A stretch of DNA of 45,517 bases, from positions 1 through 45,517 of the forward strand of contig DWYP01000011.1 of assembly GCA_019118605.1 (NCBI GenBank), given 5' to 3'. A program made the position numbers and the translations under genes. The notes beneath the pieces were generated by a model. That model was not told the DNA's origin. It made no database searches and saw only the letters and a program-made list of their open reading frames with translations. Numbering within the stretch: the stretch's first letter is position 1; each line of letters opens with the position of its first letter. This stretch comes from Candidatus Alistipes faecavium (GTDB lineage: Bacteria > Bacteroidota > Bacteroidia > Bacteroidales > Rikenellaceae). Positions 9,364-18,229 of this stretch are shown here, in pieces.

Positions 9364-11565
9364 TCAGAATACCGACACCTCGTCGAGGAAGAACCAGCAG
9401 GGGCATCCCACGCCGTAGTGCCACGGAGGGCAGATCTTGACCCCCTCGACCGACACGCGGACGTAACGCGCCGCCACGGGCTGCGGCTTGCTGACCGTGG
9501 CCGGGACGAACTTCACAGGCACGGAGTCGTCCTCGGGGAAGGCCACGCGCCCGAACTCCTCCCACGTCACGCCGTCCCGGGAGATGTCGTAGGTCACCGA
9601 GCGGGGCAGCAGGATCCACTGCCCGAGCTGGTGGAGGAAGTCCGCCTCGACGGTCGTGAAGCGCTGCTCGGCGCCCATGTCGACGATGAAGGCGCCGTCG
9701 CACCCCTCCCATCCGGTCCAGCTCTCGACGAACGACGCCCCGCCGAACAGTCCGTCGGTGAGCGTCCGCTCGCCGACCTCGCGATACTTTCCCGTGGGCT
9801 CGACGATCCACTCGATGCGCGCCCCGAGGGCCTTGCTCCGCCGCGCGGAGGGGAGGTAGCGTTCACGGTAGAGCGCGCAGTACTCCTGCGGACTGTTGTT
9901 GCGTTCGTTGAGCGTCCGCACGCCGAACACGTTGACGTAGCGTTCGAAGGTCTCCAGTTCGCGGACAACGGCCCCGACATCCTTCTCCGCCGTCGTGCGG
10001 GCGATCTCCAGGTCGGCATACAGCAGCGGCAGGCGCGCCATGTGCACGCGGGCCAGGCGTGCCGAATCCCCGGCCACGGCCGCCTCGGCGCGGTCGAAGA
10101 GCGCGTTGTAGCGCTTGCGGCATGCGGCGTTGAGCATGCCGTCCTTGTGCGAGACGGGCGAATCGTAGATCCACAGCCGCTGCCCCGAGGCGAGCAGCGC
10201 CCCCTCGAGCAGCTTCTCGTACTGGTAGAGCGGGGCCGCCGCTGCGCCGTAGTACCCCTGCATGAAGCGGAGCATCAGCGAGTCGGTGTCCCGGTCGGGG
10301 TTCCACATCAGCTTGCTCACCACATAGGTGCGCATCTCCGAGAAGTCGCCTCCGTACGATCCGCCGATCTGCGAGAAGTGCATCGTCGCGTGGTTGCGGC
10401 GGAAGAGCTCGATGTTGGGCTTCAGGATCGGGAAGTTGGGGAACGGCGCGACCATGTTGTCGAAGTTGATGCCGTAGTCCCAGACGAAGATGTTGTCCGA
10501 GATGGCCGCCCAGCCCTCCAGCGCGCGGACGAACTCCTGCCCCGAGGCGTTGTCGGTGAGCGGCACCTCGCGCGTGCAGTCGATGTCGCAGAGCATGATG
10601 TTGACGTTCGGGAGCGGCTTTACGTGCCGCGGGGGCTGCATCGTGAAGAGGTAGGCAAGGGTCGAGAACTCCTTGTCGGGGAAACGCGCGGCGAGCTTGT
10701 TCAGGAAGCGGATGTAGTTGCCCGAAGGCGCCCCTTCGTATTCGTTCACCTTCTCGCACTCCTCGCAGCGGCAGTAGGTGAAGTTGCTGTCGTTCTGGCT
10801 GACCGAGAGGATCCGCATTCCGGGGTTGGCCCGGAAGATGGAGTCGACCTTCGCAGCGACGAGTTCGAAGACCTCGGGGTTGGTCAGGCACCACTGGCTC
10901 GCACGCCCCGGGCGGCGCTCGCCGTTGATGAACGAATAGTATTCGGGGTGCGCCGCGCCGTAGACCGCCGCGGGCATCAGCTGGTTGAAGGTGTGCACCC
11001 AGAGCCCTCCGGCAAAGATGTCGCGGGGCTCCTCGAGGCGCAGGAAGTCCCGGTAGACGTCATCCTGCGCCATGCCGTAGGCCTGGCTCTGGCGGTAGCG
11101 GAACGCGGGATTCTCGAAAAAGTCCATCTCGGGGAGCGTCACCGTGCTGCGGCGGTCGAGCGAATAGGTATCGGCGGCGTAGTAGTCCATCCCGAGGCAG
11201 CGCTCGAGCAGCGTCACCACGCCGTATATCGCCCCCTTGTCGCCGCCCGACGAAATGCGGAGCACGCCCTCGCGGGTGCTGAGGCGGAATCCGTCTTCGG
11301 CAAGCGAGGCGGTGTCGCATGCCCCGATGAGCACGTCGCCCCGGCGGGGCGCTGCGCCTTCGAGCAGCGGAAGCGTCGCGCCGCTCGCCTCGCGCACGAA
11401 GCGCTGCAGGAGTGTCGCGGCCCGGAGGTTGGCCGGAGCGTCATCCGCGACGACGATCCGCGCCGCAGGTTTTCCGTTGCGTACTAACGTGGTCTGCGCC
11501 GCAGCGGGGAGGCCCCCGCAGAGCATCGCGGCGAGCGGGAGCAGGAGGGATGTCAGCAAACGCAT
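9364..11565 (-). CDS. Secreted DUF4838 glycosidase-like protein with C-terminal discoidin-like domain
   Basis: 733-aa exported protein of the DUF4838 type common in gut Bacteroidetes. Residues 1-24 form a signal peptide ([10 protein letters not shown]... ending AAAQ). Residues about 30-170 resemble the non-catalytic N-terminal domain that precedes the barrel in GH20, GH67 and GH115 enzymes. The DUF4838 core follows (about 180-500; [15 protein letters not shown], and [12 protein letters not shown]). The last about 140 residues (DGLFGG...WTGWEG...[16 protein letters not shown]... to FLDEVSVF) look like an F5/8 type C carbohydrate-binding domain. The start is the ATG at 11565, before the signal peptide. 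A longer open frame upstream runs antisense through purT and is not coding. The catalytic activity and substrate are not established from sequence. It stands alone, without SusC/SusD. Confidence 0.85.
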   Translation of the reverse strand: MRLLTSLLLPLAAMLCGGLPAAAQTTLVRNGKPAARIVVADDAPANLRAATLLQRFVREASGATLPLLEGAAPRRGDVLIGACDTASLAEDGFRLSTREGVLRISSGGDKGAIYGVVTLLERCLGMDYYAADTYSLDRRSTVTLPEMDFFENPAFRYRQSQAYGMAQDDVYRDFLRLEEPRDIFAGGLWVHTFNQLMPAAVYGAAHPEYYSFINGERRPGRASQWCLTNPEVFELVAAKVDSIFRANPGMRILSVSQNDSNFTYCRCEECEKVNEYEGAPSGNYIRFLNKLAARFPDKEFSTLAYLFTMQPPRHVKPLPNVNIMLCDIDCTREVPLTDNASGQEFVRALEGWAAISDNIFVWDYGINFDNMVAPFPNFPILKPNIELFRRNHATMHFSQIGGSYGGDFSEMRTYVVSKLMWNPDRDTDSLMLRFMQGYYGAAAAPLYQYEKLLEGALLASGQRLWIYDSPVSHKDGMLNAACRKRYNALFDRAEAAVAGDSARLARVHMARLPLLYADLEIARTTAEKDVGAVVRELETFERYVNVFGVRTLNERNNSPQEYCALYRERYLPSARRSKALGARIEWIVEPTGKYREVGERTLTDGLFGGASFVESWTGWEGCDGAFIVDMGAEQRFTTVEADFLHQLGQWILLPRSVTYDISRDGVTWEEFGRVAFPEDDSVPVKFVPATVSKPQPVAARYVRVSVEGVKICPPWHYGVGCPCWFFLDEVSVF

Positions 11566-11589
11566 GGTGTCAGGAGTTTCGGTTTCAGA

Positions 11590-11597
11590 CAAATATA
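11590..11597 (-). promoter_or_regulatory. -7 box (TATATTTG) of the DUF4838 gene
   Basis: TATATTTG on the minus strand at 11597-11590, 24 bp before the ATG. No clear -33 element. Confidence 0.6.
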
Positions 11598-11651
11598 CGA
11601 AAAAAAGGCGTTGTCCGAGCTGTTTTCGGGCTCCGCATCCGCCGATTTTAC

Positions 11652-11659
11652 TATCTTTG
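11652..11659 (+). promoter_or_regulatory. -7 box (TATCTTTG) of purT
   Basis: TATCTTTG at 11652-11659, 20 bp before the purT ATG. No clear -33 element. Confidence 0.65.
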
Positions 11660-11679
11660 TACCACACAAAACACCGACT

Positions 11680-12852
11680 ATGACAAAAAAGATCCTGCTC
11701 CTCGGCTCGGGTGAACTGGGCAAGGAGTTTACCATCGCCGCACAGCGGCTCGGGCAGACCGTCGTGGCCTGCGACAAATACGCCGGAGCTCCGGCCATGC
11801 AGGTGGCCGACGCCGCGGAGGTCTTCGACATGCTCGACGGCGAGGCCCTGGCCGCCGTTGTGCGCCGCCACCGCCCCGACATCATCGTCCCCGAGATCGA
11901 GGCCATCCGCACCGAACGCCTCTACGACTTCGAACGCCGGGGCATTCAGGTCGTCCCGAGCGCCCGGGCCGTGAACTTCACGATGAACCGCAAGGCGATC
12001 CGCGACCTCGCGGCCCGCGACCTCGGGCTCAAGACCGCGCGTTGTTTCTACGCCACGTCGCTCGACGAACTGCGCGAAGCCGCCGCGAAGATCGGCTTCC
12101 CGTGCGTCGTGAAACCCCTGATGTCCTCCTCCGGGAAGGGGCAGTCGGTTGTCCGCGGCCCCGAGGAGGTGGAGCACGCCTGGCAATACGGTTGCGAAGG
12201 TTCGCGCGGCGACATCCGCGAGCTGATCGTCGAGGAGTTCATCCGCTTCGACAGCGAGATCACGCTGCTCACCGTGACGCAGCAGCACGGACCCACGCTC
12301 TTCTGCCCGCCGATCGGCCACGTCCAGAAGAGCGGCGACTACCGCGAGAGCTTCCAGTCGCCGGAGATCGCCCCCGAACACCTGGCCGAGACGCAGCGCA
12401 TGGCCGCAGCCGTCACCGGGGCATTGACCGGTGCCGGAATCTGGGGCGTGGAGTTCTTCCTGAGCCGCGAACAGGGCGTCTACTTCTCGGAGCTCTCGCC
12501 GCGCCCGCACGATACGGGCATGGTGACGCTGGCCGGGACGCAGAATCTCAACGAATTCGAGCTGCACCTGCGCGCCGTGCTGGGGCTTCCGATTCCGGAG
12601 ATCACCTTCGAGCGCATGGGCGCCAGCGCGGTGATTCTCTCCGAGATCGCCACCTCCGCGCCGCAGTTCGAAGGGGTCGCCGAGGCGCTCGCCGACAGCC
12701 CGCGCACCGACATCCGCCTCTTCGGGAAACCCTCGGCGCGCGTGAACCGCCGCATGGGCGTCGTCGTGGGGTACGAGCCCCACGGAAGCAGCCTCGAAGC
12801 GCTGCGCGACCGCGTGAAGGCCGCCGCGGCGAAAGTCAAGGTTACGGAATGA
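11680..12852 (+). CDS. purT: Formate-dependent phosphoribosylglycinamide formyltransferase
   Basis: 390-aa ATP-grasp enzyme that makes formyl-GAR from GAR, formate and ATP in purine synthesis, independent of folate. It begins [24 protein letters not shown], followed by [13 protein letters not shown]. It carries the ATP-grasp core with [15 protein letters not shown], the catalytic region VEFFLS...[17 protein letters not shown] and the PurK/PurT-like C-terminal domain. The start is the ATG at 11680, which gives a standard N-terminus and lies 20 bp after the promoter. The TGA overlaps an ATG in the next gene's frame (ATGA), so the cyclophilin gene is probably coupled to it. Confidence 0.96.
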   Translation: MTKKILLLGSGELGKEFTIAAQRLGQTVVACDKYAGAPAMQVADAAEVFDMLDGEALAAVVRRHRPDIIVPEIEAIRTERLYDFERRGIQVVPSARAVNFTMNRKAIRDLAARDLGLKTARCFYATSLDELREAAAKIGFPCVVKPLMSSSGKGQSVVRGPEEVEHAWQYGCEGSRGDIRELIVEEFIRFDSEITLLTVTQQHGPTLFCPPIGHVQKSGDYRESFQSPEIAPEHLAETQRMAAAVTGALTGAGIWGVEFFLSREQGVYFSELSPRPHDTGMVTLAGTQNLNEFELHLRAVLGLPIPEITFERMGASAVILSEIATSAPQFEGVAEALADSPRTDIRLFGKPSARVNRRMGVVVGYEPHGSSLEALRDRVKAAAAKVKVTE

Positions 12853-12869
12853 CAAAACCCCTCCGCACC

Positions 12870-13310
12870 ATGAAAAAATACGCGATCATTTCGACCGAGA
12901 AAGGCGTGATGAAGGCCGAGCTCTACACCGCCGAGACACCCGGCACCGCAGCGAACTTCATCGACCTGGCCGAGCACGGATTCTACGACGGCCTCACGTT
13001 CCACCGGGTGATTCCCGACTTTGTGATTCAGGGAGGCTGCCCGCGCGGCGACGGCACCGGAGGCCCGGGCTACACAATCAAGTGCGAGACCTCGGCCCCG
13101 CGGCAGCGCCACGACCGCGGCGTGCTCTCGATGGCCCACGCCGGGAAGGACACCGGAGGTTCGCAGTTCTTCATCTGCATGAACCGCGAGAACACGCAGC
13201 ACCTCGACGGCGTGCACACCTGTTTCGGACAGGTCGTCGAGGGATTGGACGTGATCGACGACATCCGCCGCGGCGACCGGATCCTCTCGATCCGCATCGT
13301 CGAGGAGTAG
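12870..13310 (+). CDS. Cyclophilin-type peptidyl-prolyl cis-trans isomerase
   Basis: 146-aa single-domain cyclophilin that isomerises Xaa-Pro bonds. It shows the family hallmarks [44 protein letters not shown] and [15 protein letters not shown], including the catalytic Arg in FHRV and the substrate-binding Gln-Phe-Phe. There is no signal peptide, so it is probably cytoplasmic. The start chosen is ATG 12870 (MKKYAIIS) because the sequence there is A-rich and matches the domain start. ATG 12849, which overlaps the purT stop and adds seven residues, is a real alternative. It is shorter than periplasmic PpiA types. Confidence 0.93.
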   Translation: MKKYAIISTEKGVMKAELYTAETPGTAANFIDLAEHGFYDGLTFHRVIPDFVIQGGCPRGDGTGGPGYTIKCETSAPRQRHDRGVLSMAHAGKDTGGSQFFICMNRENTQHLDGVHTCFGQVVEGLDVIDDIRRGDRILSIRIVEE

Positions 13311-13381
13311 GGCCCGCCGCCGCGCATCGCCCGACATCCGCGGCAGGGAAACATGCCGCCGCCCGGCCGCCCGGCAACAAA

Positions 13382-13413
13382 AAACAGCCGCCTCAGCGAT
13401 GAGGCGGCTGTTT
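13382..13413. terminator. Shared terminator between cyclophilin and aminotransferase genes
   Basis: Perfect 14-bp stem AAACAGCCGCCTCA / TGAGGCGGCTGTTT with a GCGA loop, lying between two convergent genes. The A/T ends give short T-runs in both directions. Confidence 0.88.
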
Positions 13414-13434
13414 GCATATCGGATCGGGGCCCGA

Positions 13435-14622
13435 TTACTTTCCGAAGGCGGCCTTGATCTTGTCCGTAGCCTTCTTGAGCAGCTCCTCGGGGCAGCACAG
13501 CGTGATGCGGATGTAGTTCTTGCCCTCCGAGCCGAAGATCCCGCCCGGGGTCAGGAAGACGTCGGTCTTCTCCATCACCTCGTCCGAGAACGAGAAGCTG
13601 TCGCCCTCGTATCCCTCGGGCAGCTCGGCCCAGATGAACAGGCCGGCCTGATGCTTGCGGTAGCGGCATCCCAGCGCCTCGAGCAGCTCGTAGGCCTGAC
13701 GCTCGCGCCCGTAGTAGATGGCGTTCAGCTCCTTGAACCACTCCTCGCCCAGCGACAGCGCCGTGGCCGAAGCCGCCTGGATGGGGTAGAACATGCCCGA
13801 GTCCATGTTGCTGCGGAAGGTCATCACGTCCTTGAGCCACTCGGCCTTGCCGACCAGCACGCCGACGCGCCATCCGGCCATCGAGTGCCCCTTCGACAGG
13901 GAGTTCAGCTCCAGAGCCACCTCCTTGGCGCCCTCGACAGCCATGATCGACAGCGGCCCCGCCGTGTTGCGGATGAAGCTGTAGGGATTGTCGTGCACGA
14001 TCAGGATATTGTGCCGCGCGCCGAAGTCGATGATCTTCTCGAAGAGCTCCATCGAGCCGATCTGTCCGGTCGGCATGTTGGGGTAGTTCACGAGCATCAT
14101 CTTCACGCCCTCGAGCCCGGCCTTCTCGATCGCCTCGAAATCGGGGTAGAAGTTCGTCTCCTTATTGAGCGCGTAGGGCACCATCACGCCGCCCGCGAGC
14201 TTCACGCCGGCCGAATAGGTCGGGTAGCCGGGGTTCGGGACGAGGACCTTGTCGCCCGGGTTGAGGAACGTCATGCAGATGTGCATGATGCCCTCCTTCG
14301 AACCGATCAGCGGATAGACCTCGGTCTTGAAGTCCAGATCCACATGATACCACTTCTTGTACCAGTCGGCAAAAGCCTTGCGCAGGATGGGTTCTCCCTG
14401 ATAGGACATGTATTTGTGCACGTCGGGACGCTGGGCCTCCTTCGAGAGGCACTCGATAACGGAGGAATGGGGCGGCAGGTCGGGACTGCCCATGGCCAGT
14501 TTGACAATCTGACGGCCCGTGGCTGCCTCAATCTCACCGATCTCGCGCAGACGGCGCGAAAAATAGTACTCTCCGATACCGTCCAGCCGATGTGAACGGG
14601 CGATTTGAACTGCTTTTGCCAT
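13435..14622 (-). CDS. PLP-dependent class I/II aminotransferase
   Basis: 395-aa fold-type I aminotransferase that transfers amino groups between amino acids and 2-oxo acids. The PLP Schiff-base lysine is K244 in LNSLSKGHSMAGWRVG. The NYPNMPTGQ loop (179-187), VHDNPYS (209-215, PLP-contacting Asp and Tyr) and YIRITLC near the C-terminus (substrate-carboxylate Arg) are all present. It resembles the Bacteroidetes aminotransferases often labelled aspartate or LL-diaminopimelate aminotransferase-like, but the N-terminus lacks the usual DapL signature and the substrate cannot be assigned. It is flanked by its own promoter and a shared terminator, so it is probably transcribed alone. Confidence 0.9.
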   Translation of the reverse strand: MAKAVQIARSHRLDGIGEYYFSRRLREIGEIEAATGRQIVKLAMGSPDLPPHSSVIECLSKEAQRPDVHKYMSYQGEPILRKAFADWYKKWYHVDLDFKTEVYPLIGSKEGIMHICMTFLNPGDKVLVPNPGYPTYSAGVKLAGGVMVPYALNKETNFYPDFEAIEKAGLEGVKMMLVNYPNMPTGQIGSMELFEKIIDFGARHNILIVHDNPYSFIRNTAGPLSIMAVEGAKEVALELNSLSKGHSMAGWRVGVLVGKAEWLKDVMTFRSNMDSGMFYPIQAASATALSLGEEWFKELNAIYYGRERQAYELLEALGCRYRKHQAGLFIWAELPEGYEGDSFSFSDEVMEKTDVFLTPGGIFGSEGKNYIRITLCCPEELLKKATDKIKAAFGK

Positions 14623-14654
14623 AGTATAAGAGTTTTTGGGGATTTGCTTTTGGA

Positions 14655-14662
14655 CAAAGATA
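14655..14662 (-). promoter_or_regulatory. -7 box (TATCTTTG) of the aminotransferase gene
   Basis: TATCTTTG on the minus strand at 14662-14655, 32 bp before the ATG, at the edge of an A/T-rich stretch (14660-14703) that stands out from the GC-rich surroundings. Confidence 0.65.
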
Positions 14663-14748
14663 GGGAAATAATGGAAAAAATTAAAAATTTTCGGAAATAA
14701 AAAACCGCAGCCCCGCGCAGGGAGGGTTCCGCACGCCGCCGTAAGCGC

Positions 14749-14778
14749 AAAAAAACGCCCCCGCAGAATGCGGAGGCG
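14749..14778 (-). terminator. Intrinsic terminator of the transporter gene
   Basis: On the minus strand a 10-bp stem CGCCTCCGCA / TGCGGGGGCG (one T-G pair, TTC loop, 14778-14756) is followed by seven T residues (14755-14749). Confidence 0.9.
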
Positions 14779-14963
14779 CGTATGGGAGAAGGTTTCTGCC
14801 GCGGGATGCGGTTGTCCGCGAAGGCGGGCGGCACACGGGTGGAGGCTTCGGCCCCAGGCCGGTCGTCCGAAGGGACGGAGGCGCGTGTGGAAGGAGCTGC
14901 CCGCCGGGGGCCGTCTCCGCGATGGCGGCGACGCACGGAGGCTCCCGCCGCCCCTCAGCGGGG
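14779..14963. other. GC-rich intergenic spacer, no gene seen
   Basis: Together with the terminator and promoter this makes a 341-bp gap. This part is very GC-rich. It holds an imperfect second copy of the GGAGGCGCGT(A/G)TGG word (first copy near 14772, second near 14877). I see no supported coding frame or RNA signature. Confidence 0.5.
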
Positions 14964-16628
14964 TTACAGGGCGAAGAGGATGAAGATCTGCGCAGTGAGC
15001 ACCCGCAGGAACATCACCACCGGATAGACGGTCGAATAGCCCACGGCCGGCATGTCGTTGCCCGCCGTGGCGTTGGCGTAGGCCAGGGCCGGGGGATCGG
15101 TCGTCGATCCGGCAATCAGCCCCATGAGCGTATAGTAGTTCATCTTCAGGTAGAGGCGCGCCACGAGCGAGACGATCAGCAGCGGCACGACCGTGATGAT
15201 GAATCCGTATCCGATCCAGCGGTAGCCGCCCCCGACCACGGCCTCGACGAATCCGTCTCCGGCACCGATGCCCACCGCCGCGAGGAACAGCGCGATGCCG
15301 ATCTCACGCAGCATGAGGTTCGCGCTGGCCGTGGTGTAGGTCACCAGGTGGAAGTGGGTGCCGAAGCGCCCGATCAGGATGGCGACGATCAGCGGGCCGC
15401 CCGCGAGTCCCAGCTTCACGGGCTGCGGGACGTTCATCAGCGGAATGGAGCCCAGCAGCACTCCGAGGGCGATGCCGACGAAAATCGTGATCAGGTTGGG
15501 GTGGTCGAGCTTCTTGAGCGAGTTGCCCAGCACGTCGGCGACCTTGGCGACCGCCGCCGCGGGGCCCACGACCATCACGCGGTCTCCGACCTGGAGTTCG
15601 AGCCCCTGATAGGGGATCAGATCCATGCCGGCGCGGTTGACGCGCGTAATGGTGATGCCGTAGCGGGTGCGCAGGCGCAGGTCGGAGAACTTCTTGCCGT
15701 TGATCGACGACTTGGTGATCAGGATGCGGCGCGAGATGAGCTCCGCGTTGGGGGTGTTGTTGCCCCAGTCCTCGTCGGAGAGCTCCACGCGGTGTCCGAG
15801 GAACGCCACGATGGCCTCCTCGTCCTCCGACTGGCAGATCACCCACAGCGTGTCGCCCGTATGGATGACCGTGTCGGCGTCGGCCATCGTGATCCCCCCG
15901 TCGGGGTGCTTCACGCGCGAGATCACGAACTGCCGGTGAATCAGATCCCGCACGTATTCGATCGTGCGGCCGTCAAGCAGCGTGTTGGTGAACTCCACCG
16001 AGACTTTCTGGGCGTATTTCTGTTCGTGCGAGAGCGCGGCGAGGGCCTCGTCCTCCTTCTCGAATTTCACGTGCAGGGCATAGCGGATGAAGATCATCGT
16101 CAGGATGATGCCCACCACGCCCAGCGGGTAGGCCACGGCGTAGCCCAGGGCCACGGTGGGATCGCTGACGCCCGTGGCATCGGCATAGGCCTGCTGCGCG
16201 GCGCCCAGTCCGGGGGTGTTGGTCACGGCGCCCGAGAGGATGCCGACCATCGTGGGGATCGGCGTCCCGGTCACCACATGGATGATGTAGGCCGTCAGCA
16301 CGCCGAGCAGCACGATCGCCGTGGCGCAGCTCACGAGCGTCACCCCGCCGTGCTTGAACGACGAGAAGAATCCCGGGCCGACCTGCAGGCCGATCGAGAA
16401 GACGAAGAGGATCAGACCGAATTCCTGGACGAAGTTCCGCACCTCGGGATCGACCGTCATGCCGAAGTGACTGGCGATGATGCCGACGAAGAGGATCCAG
16501 GTGATGCCCAGCGACACGCCCTTGATCTTGACCTTTCCGAGCAGGATGCCGAACGTGATGACCAGGGCGAACGTCAGCACGGAGTGCGCGATGCCGTTAC
16601 CTAAAAACAGGGAGTACAACCAGTCCAT
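14964..16628 (-). CDS. AspT/YidE/YbjL-family membrane transporter with two RCK_C domains
   Basis: 554-aa inner-membrane protein of the aspartate:alanine exchanger (AAE) family, built as two related membrane halves (about residues 1-190 and 380-554) around a cytoplasmic insert. The first half holds AVTNTPGLGAAQ and the second the matching GSTTDPPALAYA, the family's internal duplication. The middle part contains two TrkA_C/RCK_C-like domains (VEFTNTLLDGRTI... and ILITKSSINGKKF...VGDRVMVVG), which in this group are regulatory ligand-binding domains. The substrate is unknown. Amino acid or dicarboxylate exchange is the family precedent, but many YidE-like members are uncharacterised. A TACTTTTG promoter lies 35 bp upstream and a strong terminator follows. 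Confidence 0.9.
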   Translation of the reverse strand: MDWLYSLFLGNGIAHSVLTFALVITFGILLGKVKIKGVSLGITWILFVGIIASHFGMTVDPEVRNFVQEFGLILFVFSIGLQVGPGFFSSFKHGGVTLVSCATAIVLLGVLTAYIIHVVTGTPIPTMVGILSGAVTNTPGLGAAQQAYADATGVSDPTVALGYAVAYPLGVVGIILTMIFIRYALHVKFEKEDEALAALSHEQKYAQKVSVEFTNTLLDGRTIEYVRDLIHRQFVISRVKHPDGGITMADADTVIHTGDTLWVICQSEDEEAIVAFLGHRVELSDEDWGNNTPNAELISRRILITKSSINGKKFSDLRLRTRYGITITRVNRAGMDLIPYQGLELQVGDRVMVVGPAAAVAKVADVLGNSLKKLDHPNLITIFVGIALGVLLGSIPLMNVPQPVKLGLAGGPLIVAILIGRFGTHFHLVTYTTASANLMLREIGIALFLAAVGIGAGDGFVEAVVGGGYRWIGYGFIITVVPLLIVSLVARLYLKMNYYTLMGLIAGSTTDPPALAYANATAGNDMPAVGYSTVYPVVMFLRVLTAQIFILFAL

Positions 16629-16663
16629 CGTATTGTGTTTGTGTGGTGTGTCGGAATTTCCTG

Positions 16664-16671
16664 CAAAAGTA
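16664..16671 (-). promoter_or_regulatory. -7 box (TACTTTTG) of the transporter gene
   Basis: TACTTTTG (TAnnTTTG) on the minus strand at 16671-16664, 35 bp before the ATG. It follows an A/T-rich stretch. Confidence 0.55.
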
Positions 16672-16759
16672 GCATATCTTACAGAATTTTAAAAACTTTT
16701 TCCGGGAAAGATTGCGCAGGGCCGAAGGGAGGGTACACCGGAGCGGAGCACCGGCCACG

Positions 16760-16844
16760 GGGAAAAGCTCCCGACGAAGGCGCGGTTCTCGGGAAAAAAC
16801 TCCCGGGCGCGGGCGCAGTTCTCGGGAAAATGCCTTCCGGACGG
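16760..16844. repeat. Three ~31-33-bp near-tandem repeats between lrgB and the transporter
   Basis: Units begin with GGGAAAA at 16760, 16791 and 16824. The first two read GGGAAAA..CTCCCG and then GGCGC(G/A)GTTCTC over 31 and 33 bp. The third is degenerate. On the minus strand each unit can form a short CGGGA / TCCCG-like hairpin around a T-run. This lies in the 263-bp gap downstream of lrgB, where no gene is supported, so the array could act as a series of weak terminators. Confidence 0.7.
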
Positions 16845-16891
16845 AGTGCCGTCGTTCGGAAAGGTGCGCCGCAGCCCCCGCGAGGCGAGGG

Positions 16892-17590
16892 TCAATAGAG
16901 GTAACGCTCCATCAGCGGCATGAGCAGGGCCGTCGCCAGCCCCATCAGGGCCATTGCCAGGCCGCTCAAGGCACCCTCGACGGCCCCGATCTCGATGGCC
17001 CGGGCGGTTCCGATACCGTGGGCCGCGGCCCCGAGTGCGAAGCCGCGGGCTTCGGGATCCCGGACGCCGCAGCGGCGCAGGATCCATTCGCCGAAGATGC
17101 TGCCGAAGATCCCCACGCAGAAGACCACCACCGAGGTGACCGAGACGTTGCCGCCCAGCGGCCCGGCGACCGACACGGCGATCGGCACGGTCACCGACTT
17201 CGGGGCCAGGGAGTTGAGAATCGAGCGTTCGACGCCGAAGGCCATGGCGATGTAGACCACGCTCAGCACCCCGACGACACATCCGGCCAGGGTCGCCACA
17301 CCGACCGGAAGCAGACTTCCGCGCAGGCGTTCCAGCTGTTCGTAGAGCAGGTACCCGAGGGCCACGACCGACATTCCGAGGGCGAAATTGAGGATTCCGG
17401 TGGCTTCGCGGTAACGTTCGTAGTCGATGCCCGTGCAGCGCAGGAAGACGATCACGGCGACGAAGGTCAGCAGCACGGGATGCAGCAGCGGGAGGTGCAG
17501 CCGGCGGTAGATCACGCCGCCGAGGCAGTAGAGGCCGACGGTCAGGGTCAGCAGAAAGAGATCCGACGAAAAGAACGAAAAGTCAAGCAT
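16892..17590 (-). CDS. lrgB: LrgB-family membrane protein (CidB/LrgB)
   Basis: 232-aa polytopic membrane protein of the LrgB/CidB family. With LrgA it is linked to murein hydrolase control and cell lysis in staphylococci, and to overflow-metabolite or glycolate transport in plant homologues. Family features are visible: PLLHPVLL, NFALGMSVVALGYLLYEQ, the SLAPKSVTVPIA motif, and GAAAHGIGTARAIE with conserved His and Gly near the C-terminus. It overlaps the end of lrgA by 8 bp, the usual coupled arrangement. Confidence 0.95.
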   Translation of the reverse strand: MLDFSFFSSDLFLLTLTVGLYCLGGVIYRRLHLPLLHPVLLTFVAVIVFLRCTGIDYERYREATGILNFALGMSVVALGYLLYEQLERLRGSLLPVGVATLAGCVVGVLSVVYIAMAFGVERSILNSLAPKSVTVPIAVSVAGPLGGNVSVTSVVVFCVGIFGSIFGEWILRRCGVRDPEARGFALGAAAHGIGTARAIEIGAVEGALSGLAMALMGLATALLMPLMERYLY

Positions 17591-17954
17591 CGTGGCGCAG
17601 GTGTTTGAGGTGACGCAGGCGGGCCCGGCGGTTGAGACTCTGGAAGGTCTTGCCCGCGACGAGCAGCACGAGGATCGTGGAGACGGTTCCCGAGACGAGA
17701 ATCGCCCAGAGGTTTTCGAGAATGACCCGGTAGGAGTCCATCAACCCCACGCCGTAGGGCACGAAGAAGAGCGCCATGGCCCCGAGCAGGAAGCGCGCCG
17801 CGGGACGCACCGTCTCGGGACGCACCCAGTGCAGGCACAACGAGGCGAAAAGGAGGATCAGGCCGATGATGTTGCCCGAGACGTAGCCTCCGGTCACCAG
17901 GCTCAGGGCGTTGCCCGCGAGCCAGAATAAGAGGATGTAGAAAAGTCCGGTCAT
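17583..17954 (-). CDS. lrgA: LrgA/CidA-family holin-like membrane protein
   Basis: 123-aa small membrane protein with about four hydrophobic segments, matching the CidA/LrgA holin-like family. It has SGNIIGLILLFASLCL (the family 'PGxxxGxxLL'-like region), a central FFVPYGVGLMDSY segment and a basic C-terminal tail (SLNRRARLRHLKHLRHDA). It sits directly upstream of and overlapping lrgB, forming the standard pair. Its about 80-nt leader contains a perfect 12-bp inverted repeat and its promoter abuts another, so it is a candidate for regulation. Confidence 0.93.
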   Translation of the reverse strand: MTGLFYILLFWLAGNALSLVTGGYVSGNIIGLILLFASLCLHWVRPETVRPAARFLLGAMALFFVPYGVGLMDSYRVILENLWAILVSGTVSTILVLLVAGKTFQSLNRRARLRHLKHLRHDA

Positions 17955-17989
17955 AAGAATCCGCTGTATCGGCGGACGGGGTTTGCATG

Positions 17990-18044
17990 TGCGGAGCCGG
18001 CTCTTTCGGGCCGGCTCCGCACCCTGCCGCCGTTTTCAGGCGGC
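17990..18044 (-). promoter_or_regulatory. Two inverted repeats in the lrgA leader and promoter
   Basis: Leader stem TGCGGAGCCGGC / GCCGGCTCCGCA (17990-18001 with 18010-18021, 8-nt loop) is a perfect 12-bp repeat with no T-run after it. A second repeat, GCCGCC / GGCGGC (18026-18031 with 18039-18044, 7-nt gap), abuts the -7 box and could be an operator. Alternatively the first hairpin ends the upstream feoAB transcript. Confidence 0.6.
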
Positions 18045-18051
18045 AAAGATA
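18044..18051 (-). promoter_or_regulatory. -7 box (TATCTTTG) of lrgAB
   Basis: TATCTTTG on the minus strand at 18051-18044, 89 bp before the lrgA ATG, giving one of the longest leaders in this window. Confidence 0.65.
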
Positions 18052-18070
18052 ACGCTTAAATCGGATTCTG

Positions 18071-18226
18071 TCACTTCCGGGCGATTTTTTTCATCGGGCA
18101 CTGCGCCGCGCCGCACGAGGCGCAGCCCCCGCGCCTGCGGCCGCAGAGCCGACGCCATGCCCACACGCCGGCCGCACAGCACGCCGCGGCGACGATCGCC
18201 CAGGCCGTATAGTCCTGCCAGCCCAT
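18071..18226 (-). CDS. FeoB-associated Cys-rich membrane protein (51 aa)
   Basis: Tiny gene 3 bp downstream of the feoAB stop. It encodes MGWQDYTAWAIVAAACCAAG followed by a basic, Cys-rich tail with RRLCG, CASCG and QCPMKK. It has one N-terminal transmembrane helix (about residues 7-26) and cysteines at 16, 17, 28, 35, 38 and 43. This layout (one membrane helix, Cys-rich cytoplasmic tail, position right after feoB) matches the FeoB-associated Cys-rich membrane protein family, thought to assist ferrous iron transport. The near-contiguous spacing points to translational coupling with feoAB. It is easily missed because of its size. Confidence 0.85.
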   Translation of the reverse strand: MGWQDYTAWAIVAAACCAAGVWAWRRLCGRRRGGCASCGAAQCPMKKIARK

Positions 18227-18229
18227 GGT

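Noticed and set aside
11566..12855. N-terminal extension of the DUF4838 protein by 430 codons
   Set aside because: It is antisense to purT. The signal peptide at 11565 and a promoter box just upstream mark the real start.
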